From NCBI RefSeq assembly GCF_024679245.1, contig NC_090185.1:1743964-1807963 (forward strand): DNA of 64,000 nt, written 5' to 3'. The stretch is from Pseudorasbora parva. Lineage: Eukaryota; Chordata; Actinopteri; Cypriniformes; Gobionidae. Under the pieces are notes generated by a model. The model did no database searches. It was not told where the DNA came from and saw only the letters and a program-made list of their open reading frames with translations. Shown here piece after piece: positions 1-10,303 of the stretch (position 1 is the stretch's first letter; the number at the start of each line of letters is the position of its first letter). The position numbers were made by a program, and so were the translations under genes.

Positions 1-430
1 CAGCGCTGCCTTCCCAGAATGCTGTGCTGAAGCGTTGAAGTCGCTCGACGTCACCCAGAGGAATAAAGTGGAGCGCGGCGCGGACTATAACGACAGAAGT
101 GTTCACGGACGACTGGATCTGCAGCTGAGAGACTGTTTACAGCGTGCATTTCCTCTCTCTCGCTCTAGTCACGCGCGCGCGCACCCTACCGGGAGAAGAG
201 CCCGTACGGCCCATACAAGGACCTTCCGCTCTATTAACGTCAAGCCGACCCATACTCGGAAAAAACTCTCCGAAACTTGTGAGAAACCGGAAGGAGTATT
301 TTTAACACAGAAATACTCCATCAAACGTCCAACAATAGTTTTTGAAACTTTGTCTATGTTTAGGATGGGAATCCAAGTCTTTAACAGTGTAAAAAGCTCA
401 GTATGCATGATACAGCATTTCACCGCCCCT
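1..430 (-). mobile_element. Fragment of TTAA-type (Kolobok-like) THAP element family
   Basis: Read on the minus strand, this starts after TTAA (431-434) with AGGGGCGGTGAAATGC and continues as a diverged copy of the element ends at 8929, 61675 and 49502. All four share the stretch around CATGCATACTGA and the block around GTATGGGCCGTACGG. The inner part (about 10-180) matches 49085-49245 rather than the THAP-coding copies, so this is a different internal deletion derivative. The other end is outside the window. Open frames through it are not coding: nothing in them resembles a known domain. Confidence 0.6.
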
Positions 431-434
431 TTAA

Positions 435-1328
435 TATCAGTCAAACTTATGTTCTCAAGAAGGCAACTCGTAACCTTGAGCAAAAGAATGAAAGGACAGT
501 ATGCCTAGCTACAGACAGTAGGGCTGACCCGACTAAGGATTTAGACAATCGAATCAGAATTGTCGAATCTCTCTATGGTCGACCGATAGTCGAATCATCT
601 GTGTGTGTGAATGGGTTGAACATCATCCATTGTTGTTAAGATAATGTGGTGTAATCATGTGGAACCACTGTCCACGATTAAATCATGTTCAACCAATGTG
701 CTGTTTTTTTGAGTGAACTGAAAAGATGTGACTTCACAATGTTTGCAATAACCAATCAGAACTGAGCAGAGAACAGTGTGCTGATAATACACAGATCACA
801 CGGAAATCAGATTTTGTGAGATTTTCCTTTTCTTCTAAAGCGTGTCAAAATTACAGTTCAACTTATAAGGCTATTTAGCCTAAATAAAAAAAATACTTTT
901 GAATTGTATTTCAGGGCAGTTCATGAAGACAGAGAAATAAGAGATGCGTTTGCTATTTATAACTGCACCTGACAGCCTAGAAATCTGGACGCACCCTAGC
1001 GGCAGCAAATCTAATCTGCCCGCGAGCGTCTGGCTTGTCAGGCTACCTGTCAGTGTGTGTGCTGTTATAATTTGCATGGCTCAGGAAATAACTCAAAGGA
1101 CAGTCTTTAATCTGGTTCATCATTTTCAGTCACGTAACAGTCGTGACTCTCGCTGGAGGACAAAACAACCAGAACTAGATAGAAATCTGCTAGTTTGAGT
1201 GGAGGCAGGGCAATTTGCATATGTTCAGAACACACTACACATGACAGCACCAGTATGAAGCTTGATTTAATAATTTGTTACATTTATATAAAGGTTTCAT
1301 GGTACTCAAATCACTTTACATTTAGAAT
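435..1328. other. Stretch without a recognisable gene
   Basis: AT-rich DNA. A short piece at 515-600, with repeated GTCGAAT/TCGAC words, resembles the segment at 37680-37745 and looks like the end of a small dispersed repeat. No convincing exon was seen. Confidence 0.4.
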
Positions 1329-1576
1329 AAATAACGACTTTATATAGTGATGGCCGATTTCAAAACAAAGCTTCGAACCGTTATGAGTCAGTGAATCGAT
1401 TTATGATTCGGATCGCCAATGTAATGTGAATTCAGCATTTTAGCAGCTTGACATGCAATCCGAATCATGAATCGATTCACTGACTCATAACGGTTCGAAT
1501 CATGAATCGATTCACTGACTCATAACGGTTCGAAGCTTTGTTCTGAAATCGGCCATCACTATATAAGTCGTTATTT
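1329..1576. mobile_element. Inverted-repeat MITE, about 248 bp
   Basis: The left arm begins AAATAACGAC and the right arm ends GTCGTTATTT. About 75 bp of each arm are near-perfect reverse complements, including the GGCCGATTTC / GAAATCGGCC segment. Part of the right arm (a 34-bp unit around ATCGATTCACTGACTC) is tandemly duplicated at 1466-1535. No clear target-site duplication is visible, so the superfamily is not assigned. Confidence 0.75.
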
Positions 1577-2619
1577 AGTGTTTTTGCGCACTAACTCTTT
1601 TCTGGCCTCTTCATCAATGATTGTAGAGCCGCTGTAGTGAGATGGGCTTTGTAACGACGTCTTTAGTGCCTTTATGGGTCTTGAGAGAGGAAATGACATT
1701 GGTGTCAATGAAGGCCTTTCTGAGCCATCGGATTTCAACACTAATATCTTCATCTGTGTGTGAAGATGAGCGGAGGTCTGACGGCTGGCCAACCACAGGA
1801 GGAATTAATCACAGAGTTTACATTTATGGCTGAACTAACGCTTTAACATCTCACACGAAAGACGGACACAATTTCCCCACGTTATCTGTAAAGGGATAAT
1901 TCACCCCAAAATGAAAATGTACCTCTATTTTTTTTTATTTTTTTATTTTTAATCTTTATCACTTTCTTTGATGTTAGGCTAACATGAGATTTTAGGCAGA
2001 TTGTTAGCCTTACTCAGTATTATTTTTAATGTAGCATATGACATCCTTCAGTGTGTATACCCTCATAATGCAATCAAAATTGGATTTTGGCAATATTGCG
2101 ATTAAACTTTACCTCATTTAAATTGGGGGATTTTTCCGGGTTTCTCAGAAGAGGAAGTCATAATAGTTGGATTAACTTCAATAGCGGTGAATGAGAAAAA
2201 ATATTAAATTTATATTTTTTGAGACCTCATTTGCTCAAATAGCAAAAGGAAAACACAATAACGAACTTTCAAAAAGAGGGGGAAAATAAAGTGAGGTTGA
2301 TAACGGCAGTCAAAAGAGAGAAAGATTACCGTCACTCCCATAGACACTGTATTAGAAACACCCTTACACAGAAGTAACTAGTTTTTTGTAATTTAATGCA
2401 AAATTTTAATAAATATTAGAATATAAAAAAACGTTTCAGAATCACATTACATTATTGGTACACAATTGAAACAATACACACAATAAACAAACACAATGAA
2501 ACATGAAAACACAAGAATTGTAATTCGACCGTTGTTTAAAATACTAGCTCTAACAAGGCCAAAGATAACTGGAAATTAACCACATATTAAAAGAGGAAGC
2601 ATTAGTTTCTTCCTGATGC
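1577..2619. other. Stretch without a recognisable gene
   Basis: AT-rich sequence with a short T-rich tract near 1928-1960. Short open frames on both strands overlap the MITE edge and have no recognisable domain. Confidence 0.35.
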
Positions 2620-2775
2620 TATTTTTTAAACATAAATGTAAGAAATTGAAATGATTTAATGAAATTGAATTGATTAAACTAAACCTAATTTTGGTTAATA
2701 GTTCATAAATAGGCTATTTTATAAATCACTGAGGAAACTTTTTCTGCATATATTTGTATCGAATTTGATTCTTAC

Positions 2776-2791
2776 CCGAACTCGACGCCAT
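2776..2791 (-). other. Orphan GIMAP-type first coding exon, block 1
   Basis: On the minus strand an ATG (2791-2789) opens Met-Ala-Ser-Ser-Ser and is followed after one extra G by a GTAAG donor (2775-2771). The same 16-nt exon with silent changes occurs at 13331, 13907 and 18459, within about 200 bp of related flanking sequence. The phase-1 end fits the (G)AT acceptor of the GIMAP exon at 48160. This block is the most diverged upstream: the GAAANNGAAA motif of its relatives is lost. The gene body would lie further left, outside the window, or is gone. Confidence 0.5.
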
Positions 2792-2879
2792 TTCAGCCTC
2801 AGCATCTAACGTTATAAACCAAAAGCACTGAAGAGACGAGAGCACACCTGCGCCACGCCTTCAGGGTATAGGGAGATAT

Positions 2880-3845
2880 CATATGACTCTAAAGCCCTAT
2901 TTGGACTGGATTAGTTTAACATGGGGGCGTGGGGGTAAAGTAATTATTACCAGAGGTTCTCTGTGATTTTAGTCCCGTCCGAATGTGCCATCTCGGTAAT
3001 CATTACGGACAATGTCAGTAAAGATTACCGAGACTTTTACCTTCTGGAAAAAGGTCTGGAAAAATTACCTCAGGTAATACTAATCCCGTTCGAATAGACC
3101 TGCTGTAAAAATGTATGGTAAAATTCCGTCATTTCCTGTTTAAAAGTTAAAAAAGGCACATTTTGCGACCATGGAGGCGCTTGAAGCATTCGGTTGCGTT
3201 GTAGGTGGTGGGACAAATCTGTGGCAAATGTCCAGTATTTTCCGCATATCATTTAAAGCAAAAAGAAGATCAAAAGCACTTATTAGAGGCACAACACATT
3301 TTAGCTCAAGGAAAGTGTCTATTACCAACATAATCCAGTCAGAATCGTTAGACTGGACCTAACTGTTTATAAACACACATATATATTGGAGACGGGGTTC
3401 AGACTGGCGCTCAGGTTGTGTGTTTGCTCACGTTATAACGGTAACGTCATACACACATGACGTTAGCTACATCAGCTACATCAGGCTACATCTAATTAAA
3501 AACCATAATTAGCCTATATGTAGAGTCACATGTGCTAATAAATCTAATAAAGGACTAATAAATCAATCCTGTCACGGCCGTATGTTAGTTTATGGTACGC
3601 CCATTTCGGGAATTTGGGATTTCCGAACTTCCCAGTGGTAAACAAGTTACCTCAGAACGAGTTCATGTGCATTTTTTAACCTCGGAAACGTATTTACGAT
3701 AAACTTGAAATTATGTATTCCAGCTCTGAGCAGTGGCTTGTTTTTTTCACTGCTTTAAACATTTATGGCACCTTTAGACAGAAAATTACATTATTATACA
3801 CTTAATTAGCTACAGCAGACGACATAATCATTTCACTGACCTACT
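2880..3845. other. Stretch of repeat fragments, no gene
   Basis: A TIR-like start near 2891 (CTAAAGCCCTATTTGGAC) and repeated 'ATTACCGAG/GGTAATAC' words up to 3100 suggest a decayed DNA transposon end. The segment 3590-3710 (around TTTCGGGAATTTGGGATT) looks like another dispersed fragment. Small open frames at 3070-3362 overlap one another on both strands and show no domain. Confidence 0.35.
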
Positions 3846-3859
3846 TGAAGTCCACCCAG

Positions 3860-4168
3860 TTGATGATTGATATGAAGCAGGTGTGTGGTCTTTTACTGTG
3901 GCTGCTGTTTGAAAAACAGCCATATGGTCAATTTAAAGCCGAGTACACAATCGCTACCCTTCATCGATAATGTTGATTACCAGCGGGATCAGTTCAAACC
4001 AATATCAAGTAATGTATGTCTCTATGATGATTGATAGTTTATATGAAGCAGGTGTGTGGTCTTTTACTGTGGCTGCTGTTTGAAAAACAGCCATATGGTC
4101 AATTTAAAGCCGAGTACACAATCGCTACCCTTCATCGATAATGTTGATTACCAGCGGGATCAGTTCAA
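3860..4168. repeat. Two-copy tandem repeat, period about 171 bp
   Basis: The segment beginning TATGAAGCAGGTGTG at 3871 recurs at 4042 and the match runs to GGGATCAGTTCAAAC in both copies. The copies are almost identical, so the duplication is recent. An open frame at 4056-4436 runs out of the second copy into unrelated sequence and is not supported as a gene. Confidence 0.8.
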
Positions 4169-4405
4169 ACTAGGTTTATGCGTCAACACCAATTACCCCG
4201 AATTAACTTTACAAAATTATGTCAGTTCAATTTCACTGATGTGTGCTGATGTCTTTCATCGAAATGGAAATGCTGATCCAAAATTGCAAAAAAAAAAAAA
4301 CTTTGAAATGCTAATCTCAACTGAAATGATGGTTTGGATTAAAACTCCCCATTGTAGTAATGTCACCTTGCTATGTAACATCTTGAAAATACATGCCTCC
4401 CATTG

Positions 4406-5347
4406 CACTGTAAACCCTAATGTTGTCTTTACTTAAACAAATCAAGTAATCTTGACTAAATATTACTAGTTTAGTCCAAAAACTCAAAAAATATAAGTTA
4501 GTATAACTTATTAACCTACAAAATACATAAACTTAAGATTTCAAGTTGAATGAACTCAAAATCATAATTAATTAAAATAGCTCGCTCTGGTCTTGCTTTG
4601 ATGTGATTGGCCATGCAAGGAGTTCTGCCTGGCAACAAGAACTAACTCACTGATTGGAGGACATTTACAAAAGGCGGTCCTTTTCTTGTTGCTGATTTAA
4701 ATTAAGATGGAGACTTGTTCATTGTGTGCAATCTTAAAATCGGTAAGTAAAAATTCGTAAGTTACTAAACATAATAATAATATGTGAACTAACTTATAAC
4801 TAACCAGACTAACTTTATTTCTGTTTTAATGAAAATAATAGTTTCGTTGGAAGTCACCATGATGGAGATAAGTGTTTGCTTTAGTTGGGCTCTTGACCCT
4901 TGACTGTATAATAATAATATGTTTGTAAATGTTTCTCTGGCTGCTTTGTGTTTGAGAGACACATTTGGGAAGGAACACAAAGTCAAGAGAAAATATCAAG
5001 TGATGTTGTTTAATCATTGACGATGATAACATCATCATGTATTGGCAGAATCCCTGATCTCATGCAGAGTCTAATGCTGTGGTTGTCAAAGCAGTTATTA
5101 ATAGTTTTGAAATATTAATACACATTTCCATGAGATGGATGATTGTTTAAACTAAGTATCTTCAGTTACTGTAACTCAGTTATAAGTACATTCAACTTAA
5201 ATCTTCTATTCCATTCCATTATGGGCTTAAGTACATTGAAGGCAGTCCACTTCACTTATTCAACTAATGCTTCATTACTTAAAAAATTTAAGGCAACGAG
5301 TTACCTTGGTTTTTTTAAGTAGATTCGACTTATCCGGGTTTACAGTG
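4406..5347. mobile_element. TIR element with CACTGTAAACCC ends
   Basis: The left end CACTGTAAACCC (4406-4417) is the exact reverse complement of the right end GGGTTTACAGTG (5336-5347). Inner sequence is AT-rich and non-coding. No unambiguous target duplication is visible. This is probably a non-autonomous DNA transposon; the superfamily is not assigned. Confidence 0.65.
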
Positions 5348-6631
5348 TGTGTCTCTATCTCTGTTTGATTAGACTTTCATCTGTCACATGCTGCTTTTTA
5401 TTTATTTTCCCGACACTAGCTCGTGATGCCGGTCGTTAAGCTGGGCATACACTGTGTGATTTCTATGGGTTTTCAGCAAGGTTCCCTACTCACACTGTAC
5501 GAGTAGATCGCATGCGATGTGAAGCCAAAGCTCACGATTGATGTGCTCTCACTGTGCGGTCCGACCGTCGAGCGCGTCTTGACTGCTCACACTGTACGGG
5601 TGAAAAATACGCAATAAAACCCCCGTGGCGACGATAGACCATGGTGTATTAGAGAGAGGTAAATGCATCAGCTATTGATATCAAGAGGATTTAGAATTTG
5701 TGTATAAAATTATTATTATTAGAGTAGGCCTACTTTTATTATTAAATTGATATTACATTAATTTGCCCCCTCCCCCCAACAATAATGCATGATCGACACA
5801 CTGCATAATAAATTAATAGATAGATTACTCCTCACTATTTAAAAACATTTAGCCCGATTAAACAAGGAATTATAGGTCTAATTATATGATCCTAATGTCA
5901 GAACACTGCAATAATAATGTCTGTCTCAATGAAAAGTAAGAGCAGATTTATCTAAAAACGACTTGTTTAACACAAAATGGGCCTACTTCTCTTCTATTTT
6001 TTTCTCAATATGGACCAAAATAGAAATATTAAGAAAATAAATAAGAAACAAAATAAGGCAGTAGGCTACGTTATCAGTATGTTGAATTACATTTATCTCT
6101 CGTCGTCTGAGAATATGCGCCGAAAGCTTGTCAGATTTTACTTTCACTTTCTGCAGTGAATAATTGACTGGGTTTGAGATGCGTTTAAACTGCGCATTGC
6201 GTGATATCCACTGACTCGCGCAGTGAGGGGAAATAGGGCAATCGGTTCGTGGCTTTGCTTCAACTGTGCAATAACCTCACGAGGGGCGAGCAGAATTATG
6301 CCTGGTTCAGACTACACGATTTTGGCACGATCTGTGTGACGTAAGGTGTCGTAGGGATTCGTAAATGATAATGGACGTCGGGACGCAAGAATCGATCGTT
6401 TCATCTCGTATAGTGTGTCATAGTATACGACAACCGAATCCGCGTCTGCGATAGTTCACGACGTCACGACAGAAAGACTAGCATGTTGAATTTTTTTGCG
6501 GTCCTTCACGACAGGTTCCGTCACGTGTGACGCTGACCAACCAGAGCACAGACAGTTTTCATACACAGCTTTCAAATACGGCGAAACGCATGAGAGATGA
6601 CGGAGCGGCTAACTTTAGGTGGAATTATAAC

Positions 6632-6778
6632 ATGGAGGAAAGGTTCGTGGAGCTGTGGCAGCAGTACTCCTGCCTGTACGATGTGTCATCGACGGACTAA
6701 CACAACCAAATAAGAAAAATGCTGGCGAACGAGAGCCGAAGCCCTTCAGGAACCCGGCGAGTAACGTTACTGGAATGT
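6632..6778 (+). pseudogene. MADF/Myb-like DNA-binding protein remnant of Harbinger element
   Basis: From the ATG at 6632 the frame reads a MADF-type start (Glu-Glu-Arg-Phe-Val-Glu-Leu-Trp-Gln-Gln-Tyr, then Cys-Leu-Tyr-Asp-Val). A TAA stop follows at about residue 23, where the family normally has a Tyr or similar residue. The same frame then continues with Gln-Ile-Arg-Lys-Met-Leu-Ala-Asn-Glu, as expected for the domain. The copy at 7550-8443 carries the same stop, so the defect predates the split of the two copies. In intact elements this protein helps the transposase bind DNA. Confidence 0.55.
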
Positions 6779-6825
6779 AAGCTTAATAGATGTTTTACAA
6801 ATACGTTGTGGTGGCAAGCTTTAAC

Positions 6826-7040
6826 TTCTGGCTAATAACTAGATATTTAATATAAAAAGAACAATATTTCACCTCAAGTTCTCTTTGGAGAAGTGACAGC
6901 CCATAATGTCCTCTTCCAGGAAGCCAGGAACATGTCTTTTGTTGGGTTTTCTTTCTATTTTTGCGCTTTTCTAAACATAAAACAGCCAAAACACGCTGCT
7001 TCAGACATCGTTTGCTTACACTCTCGTTTCTGAAAGTCAG
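6826..7040 (-). pseudogene. Harbinger transposase N-terminal fragment
   Basis: On the minus strand an open frame contains Val-Leu-Ala-Val-Leu-Cys-Leu-Glu-Lys-Arg-Lys-Asn-Arg-Lys, then Trp-Leu-Pro-Gly-Arg-Gly-His-Tyr-Gly and Leu-Leu-Gln-Arg-Glu-Leu-Glu. This follows the usual N-terminal layout of HARBI1-type nucleases (basic stretch, Trp-Leu-x-x-Arg, His/Tyr-Gly, Leu-Leu-x-Glu-Leu). No DDE catalytic part follows, so the element could not move on its own. The assignment is by motif pattern only. Confidence 0.45.
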
Positions 7041-7400
7041 TGACATCACGCACATCGTGACAACAAGCGATGATTGGTGGAGTAGCAACGTGTAGTCTGA
7101 CATGTTTCTAGTCCAGGACACGACAAAATCGCGTAATCTGACACAGTGACTATCGTAACAGACAGAAATATCTTGTAGTCTAAACCAGGCATTACTGACA
7201 CACCAGAAATTCATCCGACCATCCGATTCCCGATCGTGAGAGGTTTGTCGCCTCTCGTTTCCCCCTGTACACTGCACGAACACCTCGCAACAAACGACGC
7301 ACGATAAACCTGAAAATCGGCCCAACCAAAAAAAGAGTCGTACGAGTCAGAATTCGGCTCGAAATCGGACGAAAATCGCACAGTGTATGCCCGGCTTTAA

Positions 7401-8599
7401 GGCGGGCGTACACGGTGCAATTTTTGCTGTCGTACGAACTCGCAGACGATTTTTTTTTCTAGGGAGAAATTGCGTGGACATCGTGGATGCTCGTATGGTC
7501 GCGGCTTGCACCATGTGAGAGGAAATACGAGACGAGCCGAGCACGTTAATGCCTGGTTTAGACTACAAGATATTTTTGTCTGTTACGATAGTCACTGTGT
7601 CAGATTACGCGATTTTGTCGTGTCCTGGACTAGAAACATGTCAGACTACACGTTGCTACTCCACCAATCATCGCTTGTTGTCACGATGTGCGTGATGTCA
7701 CTGACTTTCAGAAACGAGAGTGTAAGCAAACGATGTCTGAAGCAGCGTGTTTTGGCTGTTTTATGTTTAGAAAAGCACAAAAATAGAAAGAAAACCCAAC
7801 AAAAGACATGTTCCTGGCTTCCTGGAAGAGGACATTATGGGCTGTCACTTCTCCAAAGAGAACTTGAGGTGAAATATTGTTCTTTTTATATTAAATATCT
7901 AGTTATTAGCCAGAAGTTAAAGCTTGCCACCACAACGTATTTGTAAAACATCTATTAAGCTTACATTCCAGTAACGTTACTCGCCGGGTTCCTGAAGGGC
8001 TTCGGCTCTCGTTCGCCAGCATTTTTCTTATTTGGTTGTGTTAGTCCGTCGATGACACATCGTACAGGCAGGCAGTACTGTTGCCACAGCTCCACAAACC
8101 TTTCCTCCATGTTATAATTCCACCTAAAGTTAGCCGCTCCGTCATCTCTCATGCGTTTCGCCGTATTTGAAAGCTGTGTATGAAAACTGTCTGTGCTCTG
8201 GTTGGTCAGCGTCACACGTGACAGAACCCGTCGTGAAGGACCGCAAAAAAATTCAACATGCTAGTCTTTCTGTCGTGACGTCGTGAACTATCGCAGACGC
8301 GGATTCGGTTGTCGTATACTATGACACACTATACGAGATGAAACGATCGATTCTTGCGTCCCGACGTCCATTATCATTTACGAATCCCTACGACACCTTA
8401 CGTCACACAGATCGTGCCAAAATCGTGTAGTCTGAACCAGACATTACACAAAAACTCGTGTGATCGCGGCCGGCTCGCGGTGCAAACAGTCGTGCCGTGT
8501 ACCAGCTGATTTGATGCGATTATCAAATTGAATGACTCGTAGCGTCTGCAATATCTCACGACCTTCCGAGTGTCTGAATTCGCACAGTGTATGCCCGCC
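7401..8599. mobile_element. TIR element B, abutting element A
   Basis: The left end GGCGGGCGTACACGGTGCAA directly follows the TTAA at 7397-7400, which also bounds element A. The right end on the minus strand is GGCGGGCATACACTGTGCGA, next to TTAG. Without the inserted Harbinger-like copy (7550-8443) element B is only about 0.3 kb, a short relative of element A that shares little beyond the termini. Confidence 0.6.
7550..8443 (-). mobile_element. PIF/Harbinger-like element, copy 2 (inverted)
   Basis: This is a near-identical reverse complement of 6299-7191, with the same MADF-like remnant (minus strand, about 8109-7965, same nonsense codon) and the same transposase N-terminal fragment (plus strand, about 7700-7915). 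The flanks are TAA on the left and TTA on the right, not a matching 3-bp duplication. Together the two copies form a 0.9-kb inverted repeat with a 358-bp spacer. Confidence 0.75.
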
Positions 8600-9180
8600 T
8601 TTAGTGTTAAAAGCAAATTTGGTAACACTTTATAATAATGGTCCGTTATTAATAGATAACTTTGCAGGAAGTAATGCAGGACTAATGCATAGCACTACAT
8701 TCACTTTAGCTACGACTATTAACTAATATAGAAACAAGCTCAACTAATCAGTAACATCAAATTTAGGAGATAGTTCCTTATTAAGTAATCAATAATTACT
8801 GACTAAGGTTAGCCTTATTAATAACTATTAACTAACTGACCAATTATCACATTATTGTGTGTCTGAGATGTAATTAATCATATTCTTTACTCTGAATAAA
8901 GTCATTAAATGCTTCACTAATTACTTAAAGGGGGGGGGGTGAAATGCTGTTTCATGCATACTGATCTTTTTACACTGTTAAAGACATGGAATCCCATACT
9001 AAACATAGACAAAGTTTCAAAAGTTAAGGTGGACGTTTGATGGGAGTATTTCTTTGTCAAAAATTCTACTTCCGGTTAGTCATAAGTTTCGGCAAGTTTT
9101 TTGAGATCATGCGTCCCCTTTGACGTTAACGGGGCGGAATTTCCTTGTATGGGCCTTACGGACAATTCTACCGGAAGCGC

Positions 9181-9268
<88 letters not shown>
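9181..9268. repeat. (GA)n microsatellite
   Basis: GA dinucleotides interrupted by single extra G bases, inside the THAP element. The copy at 61922 has only a few GA units at the matching place. The Ser/Leu- and Arg/Glu-rich open frames over this tract are artefacts of the repeat. Confidence 0.9.
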
Positions 9269-9269
<1 letters not shown>

Positions 9270-9339
9270 CGAAAGCAACAGCCTACGCCCATCAAAGCGC
9301 TGGCTTGTAGGATGCTGGACAGGTGATGTGCACATAACA

Positions 9340-9605
9340 ATGTCACCAAAAAGTGCGTTTTTGGTTGCCAGACCAAGACAGTCCTGCACAGATTCCCCAA
9401 AACCCCGCGGTAAGGCAACAGTGGATGGAATTTGCTTTTCCGGATCAGCAACTGAGTTGCGCGAATGTTTATATCTGTTCGCTGCATTTCGGTGCCGACT
9501 GTTTCATAAACAAGGCCCAGCTCGACGCCGGATTTTCCCGATCGCCTAATGCTGAAGGATGGAGCAGTCCCAACGATAAAGGTCCCAACGTTAGAACCGC
9601 GGGCG
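9340..9605 (+). pseudogene. THAP zinc-finger exon, frameshifted
   Basis: From the ATG at 9340 to a GTGAGT donor at 9606 the sequence matches the THAP exon at 62014-62280. The C2CH signature is present if read across frames: Cys-x4-Cys near the start, then Val/Ile-Cys-Ser-Leu-His-Phe, and the Gly-Ala-Val-Pro-Thr ending typical of THAP domains. It is shifted by a missing A after the start codon, another missing base near 9393 and an extra C near 9539. In the source family this domain is the DNA-binding part of the transposase. Confidence 0.65.
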
Positions 9606-9810
9606 GTGAGTAAGACTGCTTCAAATGTCTGTTTTTTTTAGTCCGCTTACTGTCTACACAAACCACGCGTAAACACACACACACACGTGCACAACTGCAC
9701 TTCCCACATGTACACCTTCAAAGACAAAAATACGACGATATAATTCAAGTATAAATATGTAAATAACACAAGTCGCTAAGCATATTATATAGTTAGTGTA
9801 TAACTTGTAC

Positions 9811-9920
9811 CACATAGAGACGTCCTGCTCTAGTCGTTTTTGCTGCTGCTCCTGTTCAACTGCAGCCTCTGGGTCTGATTCCGGATCATAGATGTATGGC
9901 TGTATCTGATTAAAAGCCAT
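9811..9920 (-). other. Putative antisense exon with DPESDPE motif (P2X7-tail-like)
   Basis: On the minus strand an ATG at 9920 opens a frame with Tyr-Asp-Pro-Glu-Ser-Asp-Pro-Glu-Ala, a Glu/Gln-rich stretch and Arg-Leu-Glu-Gln-Asp-Val-Ser-Met-Trp, ending at a possible GTACAAG donor (9810-9804). This resembles the N-terminal part of fish proteins that share the cytoplasmic-tail domain of P2X7. The same segment is partly kept at about 62758-62818 (minus), where the start is deleted. The exon faces the THAP exon, so the parent element may have carried two convergent genes. The function is unknown. Confidence 0.4.
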
Positions 9921-10303
9921 ATTTTTATTTTGAATAAAGTTTTTTTCCCGCTGTTAGGGATGACACAGCTTTACGACGCACTCGACTCAATATAGCAGCA
10001 GCGCGCACACGTCATTCTTTAGCTCCGCTCACACGACACGCCCCCACCCGCTCGGCTTTTTTCAGAAAGACTCGGCACAGCGCATCTTTCTTATATAATT
10101 ATTAAAAAAAATAAAGACTTTTCGGAGATATGCAGGATGCAATGCTACTCTATAGGTACTCAAGATTGACATGACACTGACTGAAACTGAGTGTTTCACC
10201 CCCCCTTTAAGTGTTAACTAGTATTATGCAGGAGCTACTGGTGATCTGGAGCATTAGTTTTTAAGTGGAAAATATGTTTTATCACTTTAAAATAATGGTC
10301 CAG

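Larger units (their letters stand above)
6299..7191 (+). mobile_element. PIF/Harbinger-like element, copy 1
   Basis: The ends are TGCCTGGTTCAGACTAC and GTAGTCTAAACCAGGCA, flanked on both sides by TTA (6296-6298 and 7192-7194). A TWA target is typical of PIF/Harbinger. The inside has the two-gene plan of that superfamily in remnant form: a MADF/Myb-like piece on the plus strand and a transposase N-terminal piece on the minus strand. A near-identical copy in the opposite orientation is at 7550-8443. Confidence 0.75.
5440..7396. mobile_element. TIR element A (GGGCATACACTGTG ends, TTAA flanks)
   Basis: The left end GCTGGGCATACACTGTGTGA follows TTAA at 5436-5439. The right end, read on the minus strand, is AGCCGGGCATACACTGTGCGA and abuts TTAA at 7397-7400. 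The element is about 1.06 kb without the Harbinger-like copy inserted at 6299-7191. No transposase fragment was recognised in its own sequence; the open frame near 5977-6159 has no domain. A TTAA target would fit piggyBac- or Kolobok-type elements, but this is an inference from flanks only. Confidence 0.6.
8929..10206 (+). mobile_element. TTAA-inserting THAP element (Kolobok-like), copy with both ends
   Basis: The left end AGGGGGGGGGGTGAAA and the right end TTTCACCCCCCCT are inverted repeats flanked by TTAA (8925-8928 and 10207-10210). The target TTAA together with a THAP-coding exon is the hallmark combination of the Kolobok superfamily. It carries a THAP exon on the plus strand and a second putative exon on the minus strand, plus a GA microsatellite at 9181-9268. 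No catalytic domain is present. Compared with the copy at 61675-62959 it lacks about 260 bp after the THAP exon but keeps about 190 bp missing there. Confidence 0.75.

Noticed and set aside
6795..7325. 176-codon minus-strand frame across the Harbinger copy and its flank
   Set aside because: Only the middle resembles a transposase N-terminus; the rest crosses the element boundary into TIR sequence.
9120..9389. Overlapping open frames rich in Arg/Glu or Ser/Leu
   Set aside because: They are translations of the GA microsatellite on both strands, not genes.
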